In this document: one piece after another, positions 1 through 8,888 of the stretch | Position numbering within the stretch: the first letter of the stretch is position 1 | How the letters are laid out: each line of letters begins with the position of its first letter | Source: Bradyrhizobium barranii subsp. apii | GTDB taxonomy: Bacteria > Pseudomonadota > Alphaproteobacteria > Rhizobiales > Xanthobacteraceae | Direction of reading: 5' to 3' | Assembly (NCBI RefSeq): GCF_011516635.5 | Contig: NZ_CP096255.1 | Span: 124,001-188,000 of the forward strand | Length of the DNA stretch: 64,000 bases | The notes under the pieces: generated by a model | Database searches by the model: none | What the model was told of the DNA's origin: nothing | The model's input: only the letters and a program-made list of their open reading frames with translations | Made by a program: the position numbers and the translations under genes

Positions 1-1
1 C

Positions 2-442
2 CCAGGCGCCGCCCCAGGCCAGACCCTGCGCGATACGCGCCAGCGCCAGCAGCCAGATCGCGGCGCTGCCGATGTCGTGATAGCCGGGCAGGAACGCGAG
101 CGCGACTGTGGCGGTGCCGAGCAGAAACAGCGCCGAGACCAGCTTGGCGGTTTTGCCGTACTCGCGATCGACCGTCATGAAAATGACGGTTCCGATCGGC
201 CGGGCCACGAAGGCCAGCGCGAAGATCATGAAGGAATAGAGGGTGCCGGTCAGCTCGCTGGTGAACGGGAACACCAGGCGCGGAAACACGATCACCGAGG
301 CGATCGCGTAGACGAAGAAGTCGAAGAATTCCGAGGTGCGGCCGATGATGACGCCGATGGCGATCTCGCCGGGACTGGCCTGGTCGTGGCCGTGCTCGCC
401 CGAGTGGAGGTCTGCCATTGCGGGGGTCTGTGCCGTCGCCAT
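2..442 (-). CDS. MFS transporter, N-terminal part (cut by window edge)
   Basis: Reading the minus strand from ATG at 442 gives 147 open codons running off the left edge. The protein starts with a short His/Gly/Asp-rich cytoplasmic stretch, then hydrophobic segments resembling the first transmembrane helices of major facilitator proteins. The run FMIFALAFVARPIGTVIF is like the TM2-loop region of the metabolite:proton symporter (MHS) branch, and RTSEFFDFFVYAIAS resembles its TM1. I infer an inner-membrane proton-coupled carrier of an organic solute; the substrate cannot be told. It is divergent from cyoA, sharing a promoter region of about 180 bp. Because no stop lies in the window it is easy to miss. 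Confidence 0.8.
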   Translation of the reverse strand, partial: MATAQTPAMADLHSGEHGHDQASPGEIAIGVIIGRTSEFFDFFVYAIASVIVFPRLVFPFTSELTGTLYSFMIFALAFVARPIGTVIFMTVDREYGKTAKLVSALFLLGTATVALAFLPGYHDIGSAAIWLLALARIAQGLAWGGAW

Positions 443-534
443 TCGTGCGCCCTTAACGTCCTGAAAACCAAAGCCGACCGCCCGGCGGGGCGCCAGGCAA
501 TCTGCCCCTGTCTGACCCAACATTCCGCAGTGCA

Positions 535-557
535 ACATTGGACAAATTGTCCAATGT
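535..557. promoter_or_regulatory. Perfect palindrome upstream of cyoA (candidate operator)
   Basis: Two 11-bp arms, ACATTGGACAA and TTGTCCAATGT, flank a single central A. The site lies 68 bp upstream of the cyoA GTG start, in the divergent gap between the MFS gene and cyoABCD. Such symmetry suits a dimeric repressor or activator, for example of the GntR type, but no regulator is identified. The ATTGGAC/GTCCAAT core does not match the FNR/FixK consensus TTGAT-N4-ATCAA. Confidence 0.5.
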
Positions 558-624
558 CCGGATTGCTGCGCCGCAGCTACCCCTTGGGCCCGCAAAGGAA
601 ACTCATTCTCATAAGGCTCGGCCC

Positions 625-1785
625 GTGTCCCGTCTCAAGATCCTGGCGCTGCTACCTCTGGCAGCTGCGCTCAGCGGCTGCAACTACGTCGTGCTGGCGC
701 CTGCCGGCGATATCGCAGCGCAACAGCGCGACCTCGTCATCATCTCCACCGTCCTGATGCTCCTGATCGTCGTCCCCGTGATGGCGCTGACGGTGCTGTT
801 TGCCTGGCGCTACCGCCAGTCCAACACCTCGGCCCGCTACGAGCCGGATTGGGACCACTCGACCAAGCTCGAGCTGGTGATCTGGTCGGCGCCGCTGCTG
901 ATCATCATCTGCCTGGGCGCGCTGACCTGGATGGGCACGCATCTGCTCGACCCCTATCGCAACATCGGCCGCATCCATGCGGAACGCGCCGTGGACCAGT
1001 CCAAGGCTCCGCTCGTCGTCGATGTCGTCGCGCTCGACTGGAAGTGGCTCTTTATCTACCCCGATTACGGCATCGCCACCGTCAACGAGCTCGCCGCGCC
1101 GGTCGACCGCCCGATCAACTTCCACATCACCGCCTCCTCGGTGATGAACTCGTTCTACATCCCCGCACTCGCCGGTCAGATCTACGCGATGCCGGGCATG
1201 GAGACGTCGCTCCACGCCGTGATCAACCACGCCGGTACCTACAAGGGTTTTTCGGCGAACTACAGCGGCGCCGGCTTCTCTGGCATGCACTTCAACTTCC
1301 AGGGCCTCGACGACAAGGGCTTTGACGCCTGGATCGCGCAGGCCAAATCGGCCGGCGGCTCGCTCGGCCGCGCCGAATATCTCCAGCTCGAAAAGCCGAG
1401 CGAGAACGAGCCGGTGCGCCGCTGGGGCACCGTCGATTCCGACCTCTACCGCCTGATCCTCAACATGTGCGTCGAGACCGGCAAGATGTGCCAGAGCGAG
1501 ATGATGGCGATCGACGCCAAGGGCGGCAACGGCCATGAGGGCCTGAACAACACACTGCCGCTGGCCTACGACAAGTACGCCCGCCGCGGCAGCCCGCTCG
1601 GGCCGGAGCCGACCTTCGTCGCCGGCACCTGCACGCCCGATGCGCCGCAGGGCAGGACCACCGCCTCCATCACGGCACCCGCCGACACCGCGCCGCTGCT
1701 CGGTGCCGGCCTGAAGCGGCCGATCTTCACGCCGCTGAAGTCCTCGTCCTTCTTCCTCGGACAACGTCCGAAGTCAGACTCCTAA
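625..1785 (+). CDS. cyoA: Ubiquinol oxidase subunit II (CyoA), lipoprotein
   Basis: Subunit II of a bo3-type quinol oxidase in the cytoplasmic membrane. I chose GTG 625: AAGG at 613-616 sits 8 nt upstream, and this start gives a neat lipoprotein signal (SRLKILALL...LSGC, lipobox Cys near residue 18). A further upstream TTG at 538 lies inside a palindrome and would add an odd hydrophilic leader. Two transmembrane helices follow (around [20 protein letters not shown] and [19 protein letters not shown]), then a periplasmic cupredoxin-like domain. That domain lacks the Cys/His ligands of CuA at the expected site, as expected for a quinol rather than a cytochrome c oxidase. First gene of cyoABCD. 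Confidence 0.95.
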   Translation: MSRLKILALLPLAAALSGCNYVVLAPAGDIAAQQRDLVIISTVLMLLIVVPVMALTVLFAWRYRQSNTSARYEPDWDHSTKLELVIWSAPLLIIICLGALTWMGTHLLDPYRNIGRIHAERAVDQSKAPLVVDVVALDWKWLFIYPDYGIATVNELAAPVDRPINFHITASSVMNSFYIPALAGQIYAMPGMETSLHAVINHAGTYKGFSANYSGAGFSGMHFNFQGLDDKGFDAWIAQAKSAGGSLGRAEYLQLEKPSENEPVRRWGTVDSDLYRLILNMCVETGKMCQSEMMAIDAKGGNGHEGLNNTLPLAYDKYARRGSPLGPEPTFVAGTCTPDAPQGRTTASITAPADTAPLLGAGLKRPIFTPLKSSSFFLGQRPKSDS

Positions 1786-1796
1786 AGAGAGCTCGC

Positions 1797-3794
1797 ATGT
1801 CTCCTGATCTTCTCAAGCTCATCTTCGGCCGTCTCGGCCTCGATTCGCTGCCGCTGCACGAGCCGATCCTGGTCGGCACCTTCGTGATGGTGGCGCTCGG
1901 CGGCGGCGCACTGTTCGCCGGCATCACCTATTTCCGCCTCTGGGGCTATCTGTGGCGCGAGTGGTTCACCACCGTGGACCACAAGCGCATCGGCATCATG
2001 TACATGATCCTCGGCATCGTGATGCTGCTGCGCGGCTTCGCAGACGCGCTGATGATGCGCGCACAACAAGCACTCGCGTTCGGCGGCTCCGAAGGCTTCC
2101 TCCCCGCCCATCACTATGACCAGGTCTTCACTGCCCATGGCGTGATCATGATCTTCTTCGTGGCGATGCCGCTGGTTACGGGCCTGATGAACTATGTCGT
2201 ACCGCTCCAGATCGGAGCACGCGACGTTTCATTCCCGTTCCTGAACAATTTCAGCTTCTGGATGACGGTCGGCGGCGCGGTGCTGGTGATGGCTTCGCTG
2301 TTCATCGGCGAATTCGCCCGCACCGGCTGGCTGGCCTATCCGCCGCTGTCGAACATCGGCTACAGTCCTGACGTCGGCGTCGACTATTACATCTGGGCGC
2401 TGCAGGTCGCAGGCGTCGGCACGACCTTATCCGGCATCAACCTGATCTGCACCATCGTCAAGCTGCGCTGTCCCGGCATGACCATGATGAAGATGCCGGT
2501 GTTCACCTGGACCGCGCTCTGCACCAACATCCTGATCGTCGCCTCCTTCCCCGTCCTGACCGTCGTGCTCGCGCTGCTCTCGCTTGACCGCTACGTCGGC
2601 ACCAACTTCTTCACGAACGATTTCGGCGGCAGCCCGATGATGTACGTGAACCTGATCTGGATCTGGGGTCATCCCGAGGTCTACATTCTGGTTCTCCCCG
2701 CCTTCGGCATCTTCTCGGAAGTGAACTCGACCTTCTCCGGCAAGCGGCTGTTCGGCTACACCTCGATGGTCTACGCCACGGTGGTCATCACCATCCTGTC
2801 GTACCTGGTCTGGCTGCACCACTTCTTCACGATGGGCTCGGGCGCCAGCGTCAACTCGTTCTTCGGCATCACCACGATGATCATCTCGATCCCGACGGGC
2901 GCGAAGATGTTCAACTGGTTGTTCACGATGTATCGCGGCCGCATCCGCTTCGAGCTGCCGATGCTGTGGACGATCGCCTTCATGCTGACCTTCGTGCTCG
3001 GCGGCATGACCGGCGTGCTGCTCGCAGTGCCGCCGGCCGACTTCGTCCTGCACAACAGCCTGTTCCTGATCGCGCACTTTCACAACGTGATCATCGGCGG
3101 CGTGGTGTTCGGCGCGTTCGCCGGCATCAACTACTGGTTCCCGAAGGCATTCGGCTTCAAGCTCGATGTGTTCTGGGGCAAGCTGTCGTTCTGGTTCTGG
3201 GTCACCGGCTTCTACATGGCCTTCATGCCGCTCTATGCGCTCGGCCTGATGGGCGTGACCCGCCGCCTGCGCGTGTTCGACGATCCGTCCTTGCAGATCT
3301 GGTTCGTCATCGCCGCGATCGGCGCCGGCCTGGTCTTCCTCGGCATCCTCTGCATGCTGATGCAGTTCGCAGTCAGCTTCCTCAAGCGCGAGCAGCTCAA
3401 GGACGTCACCGGCGATCCCTGGGATGCACGCACGCTGGAATGGGCGACCTCCTCGCCCCCGCCGGACTACAACTTCGCCTTCACCCCCGTCGTTCACGAC
3501 AATGACGCGTGGTGGGACATGAAGAAGCGCGGCTATCAGCGTCCGCTCTTGGGGGTCAAGCCGATCCACATGCCCAGCAGCACCGGCACCGGCATCATCC
3601 TCGCCGGCCTCGCCACCGCGATGGGCTTCGGCCTGATCTGGTACATCTGGTGGCTTGCCGCCGTGAGCTTCATCGCGATGCTCGCCGTCGGCATCGGTCA
3701 CACCTTCAACTATCACCGCGACTTCGACATCCCGGCCGACGACGTCATCCGGACCGAGGACGCGCGCACCAAACTGCTCGCCGGAGCCAAGTAA
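1797..3794 (+). CDS. cyoB: Ubiquinol oxidase subunit I (CyoB), catalytic
   Basis: Heme-copper catalytic subunit, 665 aa, with more than twelve membrane helices; it reduces O2 with quinol electrons and pumps protons. Seen: the heme/CuB motif WGHPEVYI with the following tyrosine, the HH pair in WLHHFFTMG, and the heme histidines in LIAHFHNVI. The segments RGFAD and HHYDQ near residues 75-105 match the quinone-site Arg, Asp, His and Gln known from E. coli CyoB, which separates it from aa3 cytochrome c oxidases. Length matches the family. It starts 11 bp after cyoA stops and ends one base before cyoC. Confidence 0.97.
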   Translation: MSPDLLKLIFGRLGLDSLPLHEPILVGTFVMVALGGGALFAGITYFRLWGYLWREWFTTVDHKRIGIMYMILGIVMLLRGFADALMMRAQQALAFGGSEGFLPAHHYDQVFTAHGVIMIFFVAMPLVTGLMNYVVPLQIGARDVSFPFLNNFSFWMTVGGAVLVMASLFIGEFARTGWLAYPPLSNIGYSPDVGVDYYIWALQVAGVGTTLSGINLICTIVKLRCPGMTMMKMPVFTWTALCTNILIVASFPVLTVVLALLSLDRYVGTNFFTNDFGGSPMMYVNLIWIWGHPEVYILVLPAFGIFSEVNSTFSGKRLFGYTSMVYATVVITILSYLVWLHHFFTMGSGASVNSFFGITTMIISIPTGAKMFNWLFTMYRGRIRFELPMLWTIAFMLTFVLGGMTGVLLAVPPADFVLHNSLFLIAHFHNVIIGGVVFGAFAGINYWFPKAFGFKLDVFWGKLSFWFWVTGFYMAFMPLYALGLMGVTRRLRVFDDPSLQIWFVIAAIGAGLVFLGILCMLMQFAVSFLKREQLKDVTGDPWDARTLEWATSSPPPDYNFAFTPVVHDNDAWWDMKKRGYQRPLLGVKPIHMPSSTGTGIILAGLATAMGFGLIWYIWWLAAVSFIAMLAVGIGHTFNYHRDFDIPADDVIRTEDARTKLLAGAK

Positions 3795-4424
3795 ATGACT
3801 GTCGCTGTCAATCCTACCCAAACCGGCGAGCCGGTCTTCTATCTCGCCGACGAACACCCGCATCCGGAAGGCTACAGCACCCCGCTCGGCTTCTGGATCT
3901 ACCTGATGAGCGACTGCCTCATCTTTGCGATGCTGTTCGCCACCTTCGGCGTGCTCGGCGGAAACTACGCCGCCGGCCCCGCCCCGAAGGACCTGTTCGA
4001 GCTGCCGCTGGTCGCGGTGAACACCTCGATGCTGCTGCTGTCGTCGATCACCTATGGCTTTGCCATGCTGACGATGCAGCAGAACAAGATCGCCCAGACC
4101 CAGATGTGGCTGGCGATCACTGGCCTGTTCGGCCTCGCCTTCATCGGCATCGAGCTCTCCGAGTTCGCCCACATGATCCATGAAGGGGCGACCCCGCAGC
4201 GCAGCGCCTTCCTGTCCTCCTTCTTTACGCTGGTAGGCACCCACGGCCTGCACGTCAGCTGCGGCCTGATCTGGCTGGTCACGTTGATGGTGCAGGTCTG
4301 GAAGTTCGGCCTGATCGAAGCCAACCGCCGCCGCCTGATGTGCCTGTCGATGTTCTGGCACTTCCTGGACGTGGTCTGGATCGGCGTCTTCACCTTCGTC
4401 TATCTCCTGGGAGTTCTGCGATGA
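3795..4424 (+). CDS. cyoC: Ubiquinol oxidase subunit III (CyoC)
   Basis: 209 aa, five predicted transmembrane helices, of the COX3 family. Seen: PLGFWIYLMSDCLIFAMLFATF at the first helix, followed by a glutamate-bearing helix (IGIELSEFAHMI) and a histidine-rich turn (GTHGLHVSCG) typical of subunit III. It supports proton-pump stability and does not bind redox cofactors in the known family. ATG follows the cyoB stop immediately (TAA-ATG), so translation is probably coupled. The 3' end overlaps the cyoD start by 4 bp (ATGA). Confidence 0.95.
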   Translation: MTVAVNPTQTGEPVFYLADEHPHPEGYSTPLGFWIYLMSDCLIFAMLFATFGVLGGNYAAGPAPKDLFELPLVAVNTSMLLLSSITYGFAMLTMQQNKIAQTQMWLAITGLFGLAFIGIELSEFAHMIHEGATPQRSAFLSSFFTLVGTHGLHVSCGLIWLVTLMVQVWKFGLIEANRRRLMCLSMFWHFLDVVWIGVFTFVYLLGVLR

Positions 4425-4801
4425 ACACCGATACCCACGCCGCCCACGCGGACGGCCATCACCACGGCGACGACCACGCCCACGGCACGTTCTCGACCTA
4501 CATGCTCGGCTTCGTGCTCTCGGTCGTGCTGACCGCGATCCCGTTCTGGCTGGTGATGAGCGGCGCGCTGCCGAGCAAGCAGATCACCGCGCTCGTCATC
4601 ATGGCCTTCGCTGTCGTGCAGATCGTCGTGCACATGATCTACTTCCTGCACATGAACACCAAGTCCGAGAACGGCTGGATCATGATGGCGCTGATCTTCA
4701 CCATCGTCATGGTGGTGATCGCGCTGTCCGGTTCGCTGTGGGTGATGAACCACCTCAACAGCAACATGATGCCGATGCACCAGATGACGGGAATGAAGTG
4801 A
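4421..4801 (+). CDS. cyoD: Ubiquinol oxidase subunit IV (CyoD)
   Basis: 126 aa small membrane subunit of the quinol oxidase. I chose ATG 4421, which overlaps the cyoC stop in ATGA; a longer frame starting at 4340 lies inside cyoC and is unlikely. The N-terminus is rich in His/Asp/Ala (HAAHADGHHHGDDHAHG), longer and more histidine-rich than I remember in E. coli, and could bind metal, though that is speculative. Three hydrophobic helices follow, with the family-typical IVVHMIYFLHM. A methionine-rich tail (SNMMPMHQMTGM) ends the protein. Confidence 0.93.
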   Translation: MNTDTHAAHADGHHHGDDHAHGTFSTYMLGFVLSVVLTAIPFWLVMSGALPSKQITALVIMAFAVVQIVVHMIYFLHMNTKSENGWIMMALIFTIVMVVIALSGSLWVMNHLNSNMMPMHQMTGMK

Positions 4802-4831
4802 GCGCGACTCCGGAGTGAGCAAGGCTTGAAA

Positions 4832-5680
4832 GTGAGCAAGGCTTGGACCGTGACAGGCAGGGACAAGGACGCGCGTCGCAACGCTGCGCGTCCGCGCCTG
4901 TGGCTCACGGTCCTCTCGCTCGTGGCCTTTGCACTTCTGATCGCACTCGGCGTCTGGCAGATCGAGCGCCGTGCCTGGAAGCTGGCGCTGATCGACCGCG
5001 TCGAGCAGCGCGTCCATGCCCCGGCCCAGCCGATCCCGTCGCCCGCGGCCTGGCCGACCGTCTCCACCGCAAACGACGAATACAGGCACGTCAGCCTCAC
5101 CGGACGCTTCCTGCATGACCGCGAGACATTGGTTCAGGCGGTCACCGAGGAAGGCCCCGGCTATTGGGTGCTGACGCCGCTTCAGCGCGGCGACGGCACG
5201 CTGGTCCTGGTCAATCGCGGCTTCGTGCCGTCCGAGCGGCGCGACGCATCGACGCGCCAGAGCGGCAATCCGGACGGGCAGGTCGAGATCACGGGCCTGC
5301 TCCGCATGACGGAGCCGAAGGGCGGATTCTTGCGGAACAACGTGCCCCAGCACAACCGCTGGTACTCGCGGGATGTCGCCGCGATTGCGGCAGCGCGCGG
5401 CCTCGACCATGTCGCACCCTTTTTCGTCGATGCTGACGCCGGATCACAAACCACCAGCGGCCCGATCGGCGGATTGACCGTGATCAGCTTTCCCAATAAC
5501 CACCTGATCTACGCGCTGACGTGGTTTGCCCTGGCTTTCATGCTGGCGGGTAAACTTTTCGTCACATTCGGCGGCGGGCTGTTCCGCCGCAAGCGCTTCG
5601 TCCACGAACCGGCCGGCGGCTCCGATGCCTCCGCCCGCAGGACGGGATCAGATGCTGGAACGATCGTCGAATCTACCTGA
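4832..5680 (+). CDS. SURF1 family protein
   Basis: About 282 aa with a membrane helix near each end (LTVLSLVAFALLIALGVWQI and ALTWFALAFMLAGKLFVTF) and a periplasmic domain between, the SURF1/Shy1 layout. Seen: GVWQIERRAWKLALI, LVNRGFVP, HNRWYSRD and the tail FPNNHLIYALTWF, all typical. SURF1 is known to help heme insertion into heme-copper oxidases, mostly aa3-type; here it follows cyoABCD, so I infer service to the bo3 oxidase. Start is uncertain: TTG 4826, GTG 4832 and GTG 4850 are in frame. I prefer 4832 because AAGG at 4821-4824 is 7 nt away. A 15-bp direct repeat straddles this start. Confidence 0.9.
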   Translation: MSKAWTVTGRDKDARRNAARPRLWLTVLSLVAFALLIALGVWQIERRAWKLALIDRVEQRVHAPAQPIPSPAAWPTVSTANDEYRHVSLTGRFLHDRETLVQAVTEEGPGYWVLTPLQRGDGTLVLVNRGFVPSERRDASTRQSGNPDGQVEITGLLRMTEPKGGFLRNNVPQHNRWYSRDVAAIAAARGLDHVAPFFVDADAGSQTTSGPIGGLTVISFPNNHLIYALTWFALAFMLAGKLFVTFGGGLFRRKRFVHEPAGGSDASARRTGSDAGTIVEST

Positions 5681-7031
5681 CGACGGAATGACGCATGACG
5701 CCGTCACGCTGCAATCGCAGGCGGACGCGCGCAGCGAGCTGATCGGCGTTGCGCCGACCGACGACGAGACCAACCGCAAGAACATGGCGCTGCTGATCCA
5801 GCTGCGCTGGACCGCGGTGGTCGGGCAGATCGTGACCATCGGCGGCGTGCATTTTGGCCTGGGTATTCCCCTGCCATTGGAACGGATGGGCGCGGTGATC
5901 GGCGCGCTGCTGCTGCTCAACGTCTCCAGCCTCGTCTGGGTGCGCCATCGCGCCGCGATCACCAACAACGAGCTGCTGGTCGCCTTGATGCTCGATGTCG
6001 CCGCGCTGACCGCGCAGCTCTACCTCAGCGGCGGCGCCACCAATCCCTTCACCTCGCTGTTCCTGCTCCAGGTGACGCTGGGCGCGGTGCTGCTTAATGC
6101 CCGTTCGACTTGGTCGCTGGTCGCACTGACCTGCGCGAGTTTCATCTGGCTGACCATGGCCTACCGGCCGCTCGACCTGCCGCCGAACCCGATCAGCGAG
6201 GCCTACAGTCTCACCGTAACAGGCATGCTGCTGGGCTTCGTCCTCAACGCCGTGCTGCTGGTCGTGTTCGTCACCCGGATCAACAGGAATTTGCGCGAGC
6301 GCGATGCGCATCTGGCGGCATTGCGCCAGCATGCGGCCGAGCAGGACCACATCGTCCGCATGGGCCTGCTCGCCTCCGGCGCTGCGCATGAACTCGGCAC
6401 GCCGCTCGCCTCGCTATCGGTGATCCTCAGCGACTGGCGCCGCATGCCCGATCTCGCCGCCGATCAGGAACTTGCCGAGGATCTCGCGGAGATGGAAACC
6501 TCTCTGCAACGCTGCAAGACCATCGTGACGGGCATCCTGGTGTCGGCGGGCGAAGCGCGCGGCGAAGGCTCCTCGCCGACGACGGTGACGGCCTTCGTCA
6601 CCGCGCTGGTGAACGAGTGGCGCGACGCACGCTCGGCCCGCACGCTCTATTTCGTCAACACGTTCGGCGAGGACGTCGCGATCGTCTCTGACATCGCGCT
6701 GAAGCAAGTGATCTTCAACGTGCTCGACAATGCCTATGAGGTCTCGCGCGAATGGGTGGAGCTGCTGGCCGAGCGCGAGGGCGACAATCTCGTGCTGTCG
6801 ATCAGCGATCGCGGCCCGGGCTTTGCGCCGGAGATGCTGGCGCAGCTCGGAAAACCCTATCACTCGAGCAAGGGCCGCGCCGGCGGCGGGCTCGGCCTGT
6901 TCCTGGTGGTGAACGTCGTGCGCAAGCTCGGTGGCAGCGTGACCGCCGAGAACCACAGGAAGCGTGGCGCCACCGTCCGCCTGACGCTGCCGCTCGCAAC
7001 GCTCGCGATCGGAGGAACTTTTGACGCCTGA
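5652..7031 (+). CDS. regS: Redox-sensing histidine kinase RegS (RegB/PrrB/ActS type)
   Basis: 459 aa inner-membrane sensor kinase. Residues about 30-200 hold six hydrophobic helices with the signature GGATNPF, matching the quinone-sensing GGXXNPF motif of RegB/PrrB. The HisKA box has HELGTP with the phospho-accepting His; about 50 residues later SLQRCKTI carries the cysteine equivalent to the redox-active Cys of RegB. The ATPase part shows NVLDNAYE (N box), SDRGPGF (G1) and GGGLGLFL (G2). Start ATG 5652 has AGGA 9 nt upstream and overlaps the SURF1 end; ATG 5688 is an alternative. The position beside quinol oxidase genes suits a kinase that senses the quinone pool. Confidence 0.93.
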   Translation: MLERSSNLPDDGMTHDAVTLQSQADARSELIGVAPTDDETNRKNMALLIQLRWTAVVGQIVTIGGVHFGLGIPLPLERMGAVIGALLLLNVSSLVWVRHRAAITNNELLVALMLDVAALTAQLYLSGGATNPFTSLFLLQVTLGAVLLNARSTWSLVALTCASFIWLTMAYRPLDLPPNPISEAYSLTVTGMLLGFVLNAVLLVVFVTRINRNLRERDAHLAALRQHAAEQDHIVRMGLLASGAAHELGTPLASLSVILSDWRRMPDLAADQELAEDLAEMETSLQRCKTIVTGILVSAGEARGEGSSPTTVTAFVTALVNEWRDARSARTLYFVNTFGEDVAIVSDIALKQVIFNVLDNAYEVSREWVELLAEREGDNLVLSISDRGPGFAPEMLAQLGKPYHSSKGRAGGGLGLFLVVNVVRKLGGSVTAENHRKRGATVRLTLPLATLAIGGTFDA

Positions 7032-7554
7032 CCGTTCGCTCATCGTCGTCGAGGACGATGCCGGCTTCGCGCGCACGCTGAAACGCTCGTTCGAGCGCCG
7101 CGGCTACGACGTCGTCCTCGCAGCTTCGATCGAAGAGGTGCGGAAGGTGCTGGAGGAGCGATCCTTTGGACACGCGGTGGTCGATCTCAAGCTCGGCGGC
7201 GCCTCGGGCCTCGCCTGCGTGGAACTGCTGCACACGCACGATCCGGAGATGCTGATCGTGGTGCTGACCGGCTTTGCCAGCATCTCCACCGCCGTCGAAG
7301 CGATCAAGCTCGGCGCCTGCCACTACCTGGCAAAGCCGTCGAACACCGACGATATCGAAGCCGCCTTCAACAAGGCCGAAGGCAACGCCGAAGTCGCACT
7401 CGATGCCCGGCCGACCTCGATCAAGACGCTGGAATGGGAGCGCATCCACCAGACGCTGATCGAGACCGATTTCAACATCTCGGAAGCGGCGAGACGATTG
7501 GGCATGCACCGGCGCACGCTGGCAAGAAAGCTCGAGAAGCGGCCGGTGAAGTGA
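7021..7554 (+). CDS. regR: Redox response regulator RegR (RegA/PrrA/ActR type)
   Basis: 177 aa. Receiver domain with the acidic pair in IVVEDDA, phospho-Asp in VVDLKLGG, Thr in VLTGFAS and Lys in YLAKPS. A linker leads to a Fis-type helix-turn-helix, NISEAARRLGMHRRTLARKL, nearly invariant in RegA-type regulators. Start TTG 7021 is supported by GGAGG at 7011-7015 and overlaps the regS stop by 11 bp, so the pair is coupled. In rhizobia this regulator is known to control energy metabolism and, in B. diazoefficiens, nifA-linked genes; targets here are inferred only. It is the last gene before a large double hairpin. Confidence 0.95.
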   Translation: MTPDRSLIVVEDDAGFARTLKRSFERRGYDVVLAASIEEVRKVLEERSFGHAVVDLKLGGASGLACVELLHTHDPEMLIVVLTGFASISTAVEAIKLGACHYLAKPSNTDDIEAAFNKAEGNAEVALDARPTSIKTLEWERIHQTLIETDFNISEAARRLGMHRRTLARKLEKRPVK

Positions 7555-7560
7555 GCAAAC

Positions 7561-7672
7561 GTAGGGTGGGTTAGCCGTGCGGCTGCGCGAAGCGTAGTCG
7601 CTCGGCGTAACCCACCGCTTTAATTTCCGCGGTGACAGAAGCGGTGGGTTACGCTTCGCTAACCCACCCTAC
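7561..7672. repeat. Double-hairpin intergenic repeat (GTAGGGTGGG family)
   Basis: Outer arms of 15 bp, GTAGGGTGGGTTAGC (7561-7575) and its exact complement at 7658-7672, enclose a second perfect 16-bp pair, GCGTAACCCACCGCTT (7605-7620) and its complement at 7639-7654. The same outer arm recurs at 37643-37732 in variant form, so this is a mobile or amplified REP-like family rather than a gene-specific site. Between convergent regR and carD it may also stop transcription. Confidence 0.85.
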
Positions 7673-7691
7673 GAAGTACGAAACTCAAAAC

Positions 7692-7720
7692 AAAAAAGCC
7701 GGCCAACCGGCCGGGCTTTT
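7692..7720 (-). terminator. Rho-independent terminator of carD
   Basis: On the minus strand the stem AAAAGCCcGGCC pairs with GGCCGGCTTTT around a GGTT loop, with one bulged C, and runs into a T-rich tract. It lies 30 bp past the carD stop. Confidence 0.75.
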
Positions 7721-7749
7721 GATTGCTTGCGATCGACGCTGCGAGACGC

Positions 7750-8742
7750 TTACGCGGCCTCGTCGGCGACGGCGGTATCGTCGCCATCGGTATCGCCGTC
7801 GGCATCCGCCTCGCCCTCGCCGTCGGCGGCTTCCGCCTTGGCGTTGGTGCGGCGCGGGCTCTTGGCGAGCTGGGCCTCGATCTCCTTGACCGCTTCGGTC
7901 TCGGTCGAGTGCTGCACAACCGCGATCTCGCGGGAGAGACGATCGAGCGCCGCTTCATAGAGCTGACGTTCAGAGTACGACTGCTCGGGCTGCGACTCGG
8001 AACGGTAGAGGTCGCGCACGACTTCCGCGATCGCGACGATGTCGCCCGAATTGATCTTTGCTTCGTATTCCTGGGCGCGGCGCGACCACATGGTGCGCTT
8101 GACGCGGGCACGGCCCTTCAGCGTCTCCAGCGCCTTCTTCACCAGCGCGGGTTCGGACAGCTTGCGCATGCCGACGTTCGCAACCTTGGCGGTCGGCACG
8201 CGCAGCGTCATCTTGTCCTTGATGAAATTGATGACGAACAGCTCGAGCTTCGCACCGGCGATCTCCTGCTCCTTGATGGCCAGGATCTGGCCAACGCCGT
8301 GAGCGGGATAGACGACGAATTCGTTGGCCTTGAAGCCCTGGCGCTGGGTCACGACCTTCTTTTCCTCGACCTTCGGCGCGGGTGCAGCAGCCTTCACGGC
8401 CGGCTTCGCAGCAGCAACGGGGGCTTTGGCAGGGGCGGCAGCAACAGGAGCCTTCGGAGCAACGGGCTTGGCAGCGGAAGCCTTGGCAGCAGCAGGCTTG
8501 GCAACGGTCGCTTTCGCGGCCGGTTTGGCAGTCTTGTGAGGCATTACGCTTCTTTTGTTCTTCGAGGACTTTGCAGCCGGTGCCTTAGTCGCGGTCCGAC
8601 CCTTGGATGCGCTACGGCTGGCCGCGGCGACTTTTTTGGCCTCCTTATGGGAAGCCCTCGCTGAAGTACTCTTTTTACGCGTTTTCTGTGACACAGCCTG
8701 CGCGCGGAAACTGCCACGCCCCTGTTCGACATTTGGTTTCAC
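7750..8742 (-). CDS. carD: CarD family transcription factor with basic N-tail and acidic C-tail
   Basis: CarD/CdnL proteins bind RNA polymerase beta through a Tudor-like domain and stabilise open complexes at rRNA and other promoters. The core is clear from about residue 135: FKANEFVVYPAHGVGQIL, then VPTAKVANVGMRKLS and the helical C-terminal part with MWSRRAQEYEAKI. The N-terminal ~130 residues are Lys/Ala/Pro-rich repeats (AKPAAAKASAAKP type) like histone H1 tails, and the last ~30 are Asp/Glu/Gly-rich. The start is uncertain: GTG 8742 gives 330 aa with no clear ribosome site; ATG 8544 gives 264 aa. I keep the longer form because its extra part has the same basic composition. Confidence 0.85.
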   Translation of the reverse strand: MKPNVEQGRGSFRAQAVSQKTRKKSTSARASHKEAKKVAAASRSASKGRTATKAPAAKSSKNKRSVMPHKTAKPAAKATVAKPAAAKASAAKPVAPKAPVAAAPAKAPVAAAKPAVKAAAPAPKVEEKKVVTQRQGFKANEFVVYPAHGVGQILAIKEQEIAGAKLELFVINFIKDKMTLRVPTAKVANVGMRKLSEPALVKKALETLKGRARVKRTMWSRRAQEYEAKINSGDIVAIAEVVRDLYRSESQPEQSYSERQLYEAALDRLSREIAVVQHSTETEAVKEIEAQLAKSPRRTNAKAEAADGEGEADADGDTDGDDTAVADEAA

Positions 8743-8784
8743 GGGAACCCAACGGGGCCAACTGGGCTGACGGGGTTCAGCTTA

Positions 8785-8804
8785 ATGTGCTCAATATAGC
8801 ACAT
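8785..8804. promoter_or_regulatory. Palindrome in carD upstream region
   Basis: ATGTGCT and AGCACAT (7-bp arms) flank CAATAT. It lies 43 bp upstream of the GTG start of carD, in an AT-richer patch whose minus strand reads TATATTG and could hold a -10 element. Operator or promoter role is a guess. Confidence 0.35.
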
Positions 8805-8888
8805 TTCCCGCAAAAATCAATGATTTAGGGGTCTTGAGGGCTGGTTTTCGGCGCTGACGAAGGTATTAGGGTTAAGTTTGGGCGAGAA

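Noticed and set aside
538..624. TTG 538 as start of cyoA
   Set aside because: It lies inside the palindrome, and GTG 625 with its ribosome site gives a proper lipoprotein signal peptide.
652..4361. Long open frames opposite cyoABCD (370 and 644 codons)
   Set aside because: High G+C makes antisense frames stay open; the translations are Arg/His/Asp/Glu-rich without any family motifs, while the plus strand has clear oxidase subunits.
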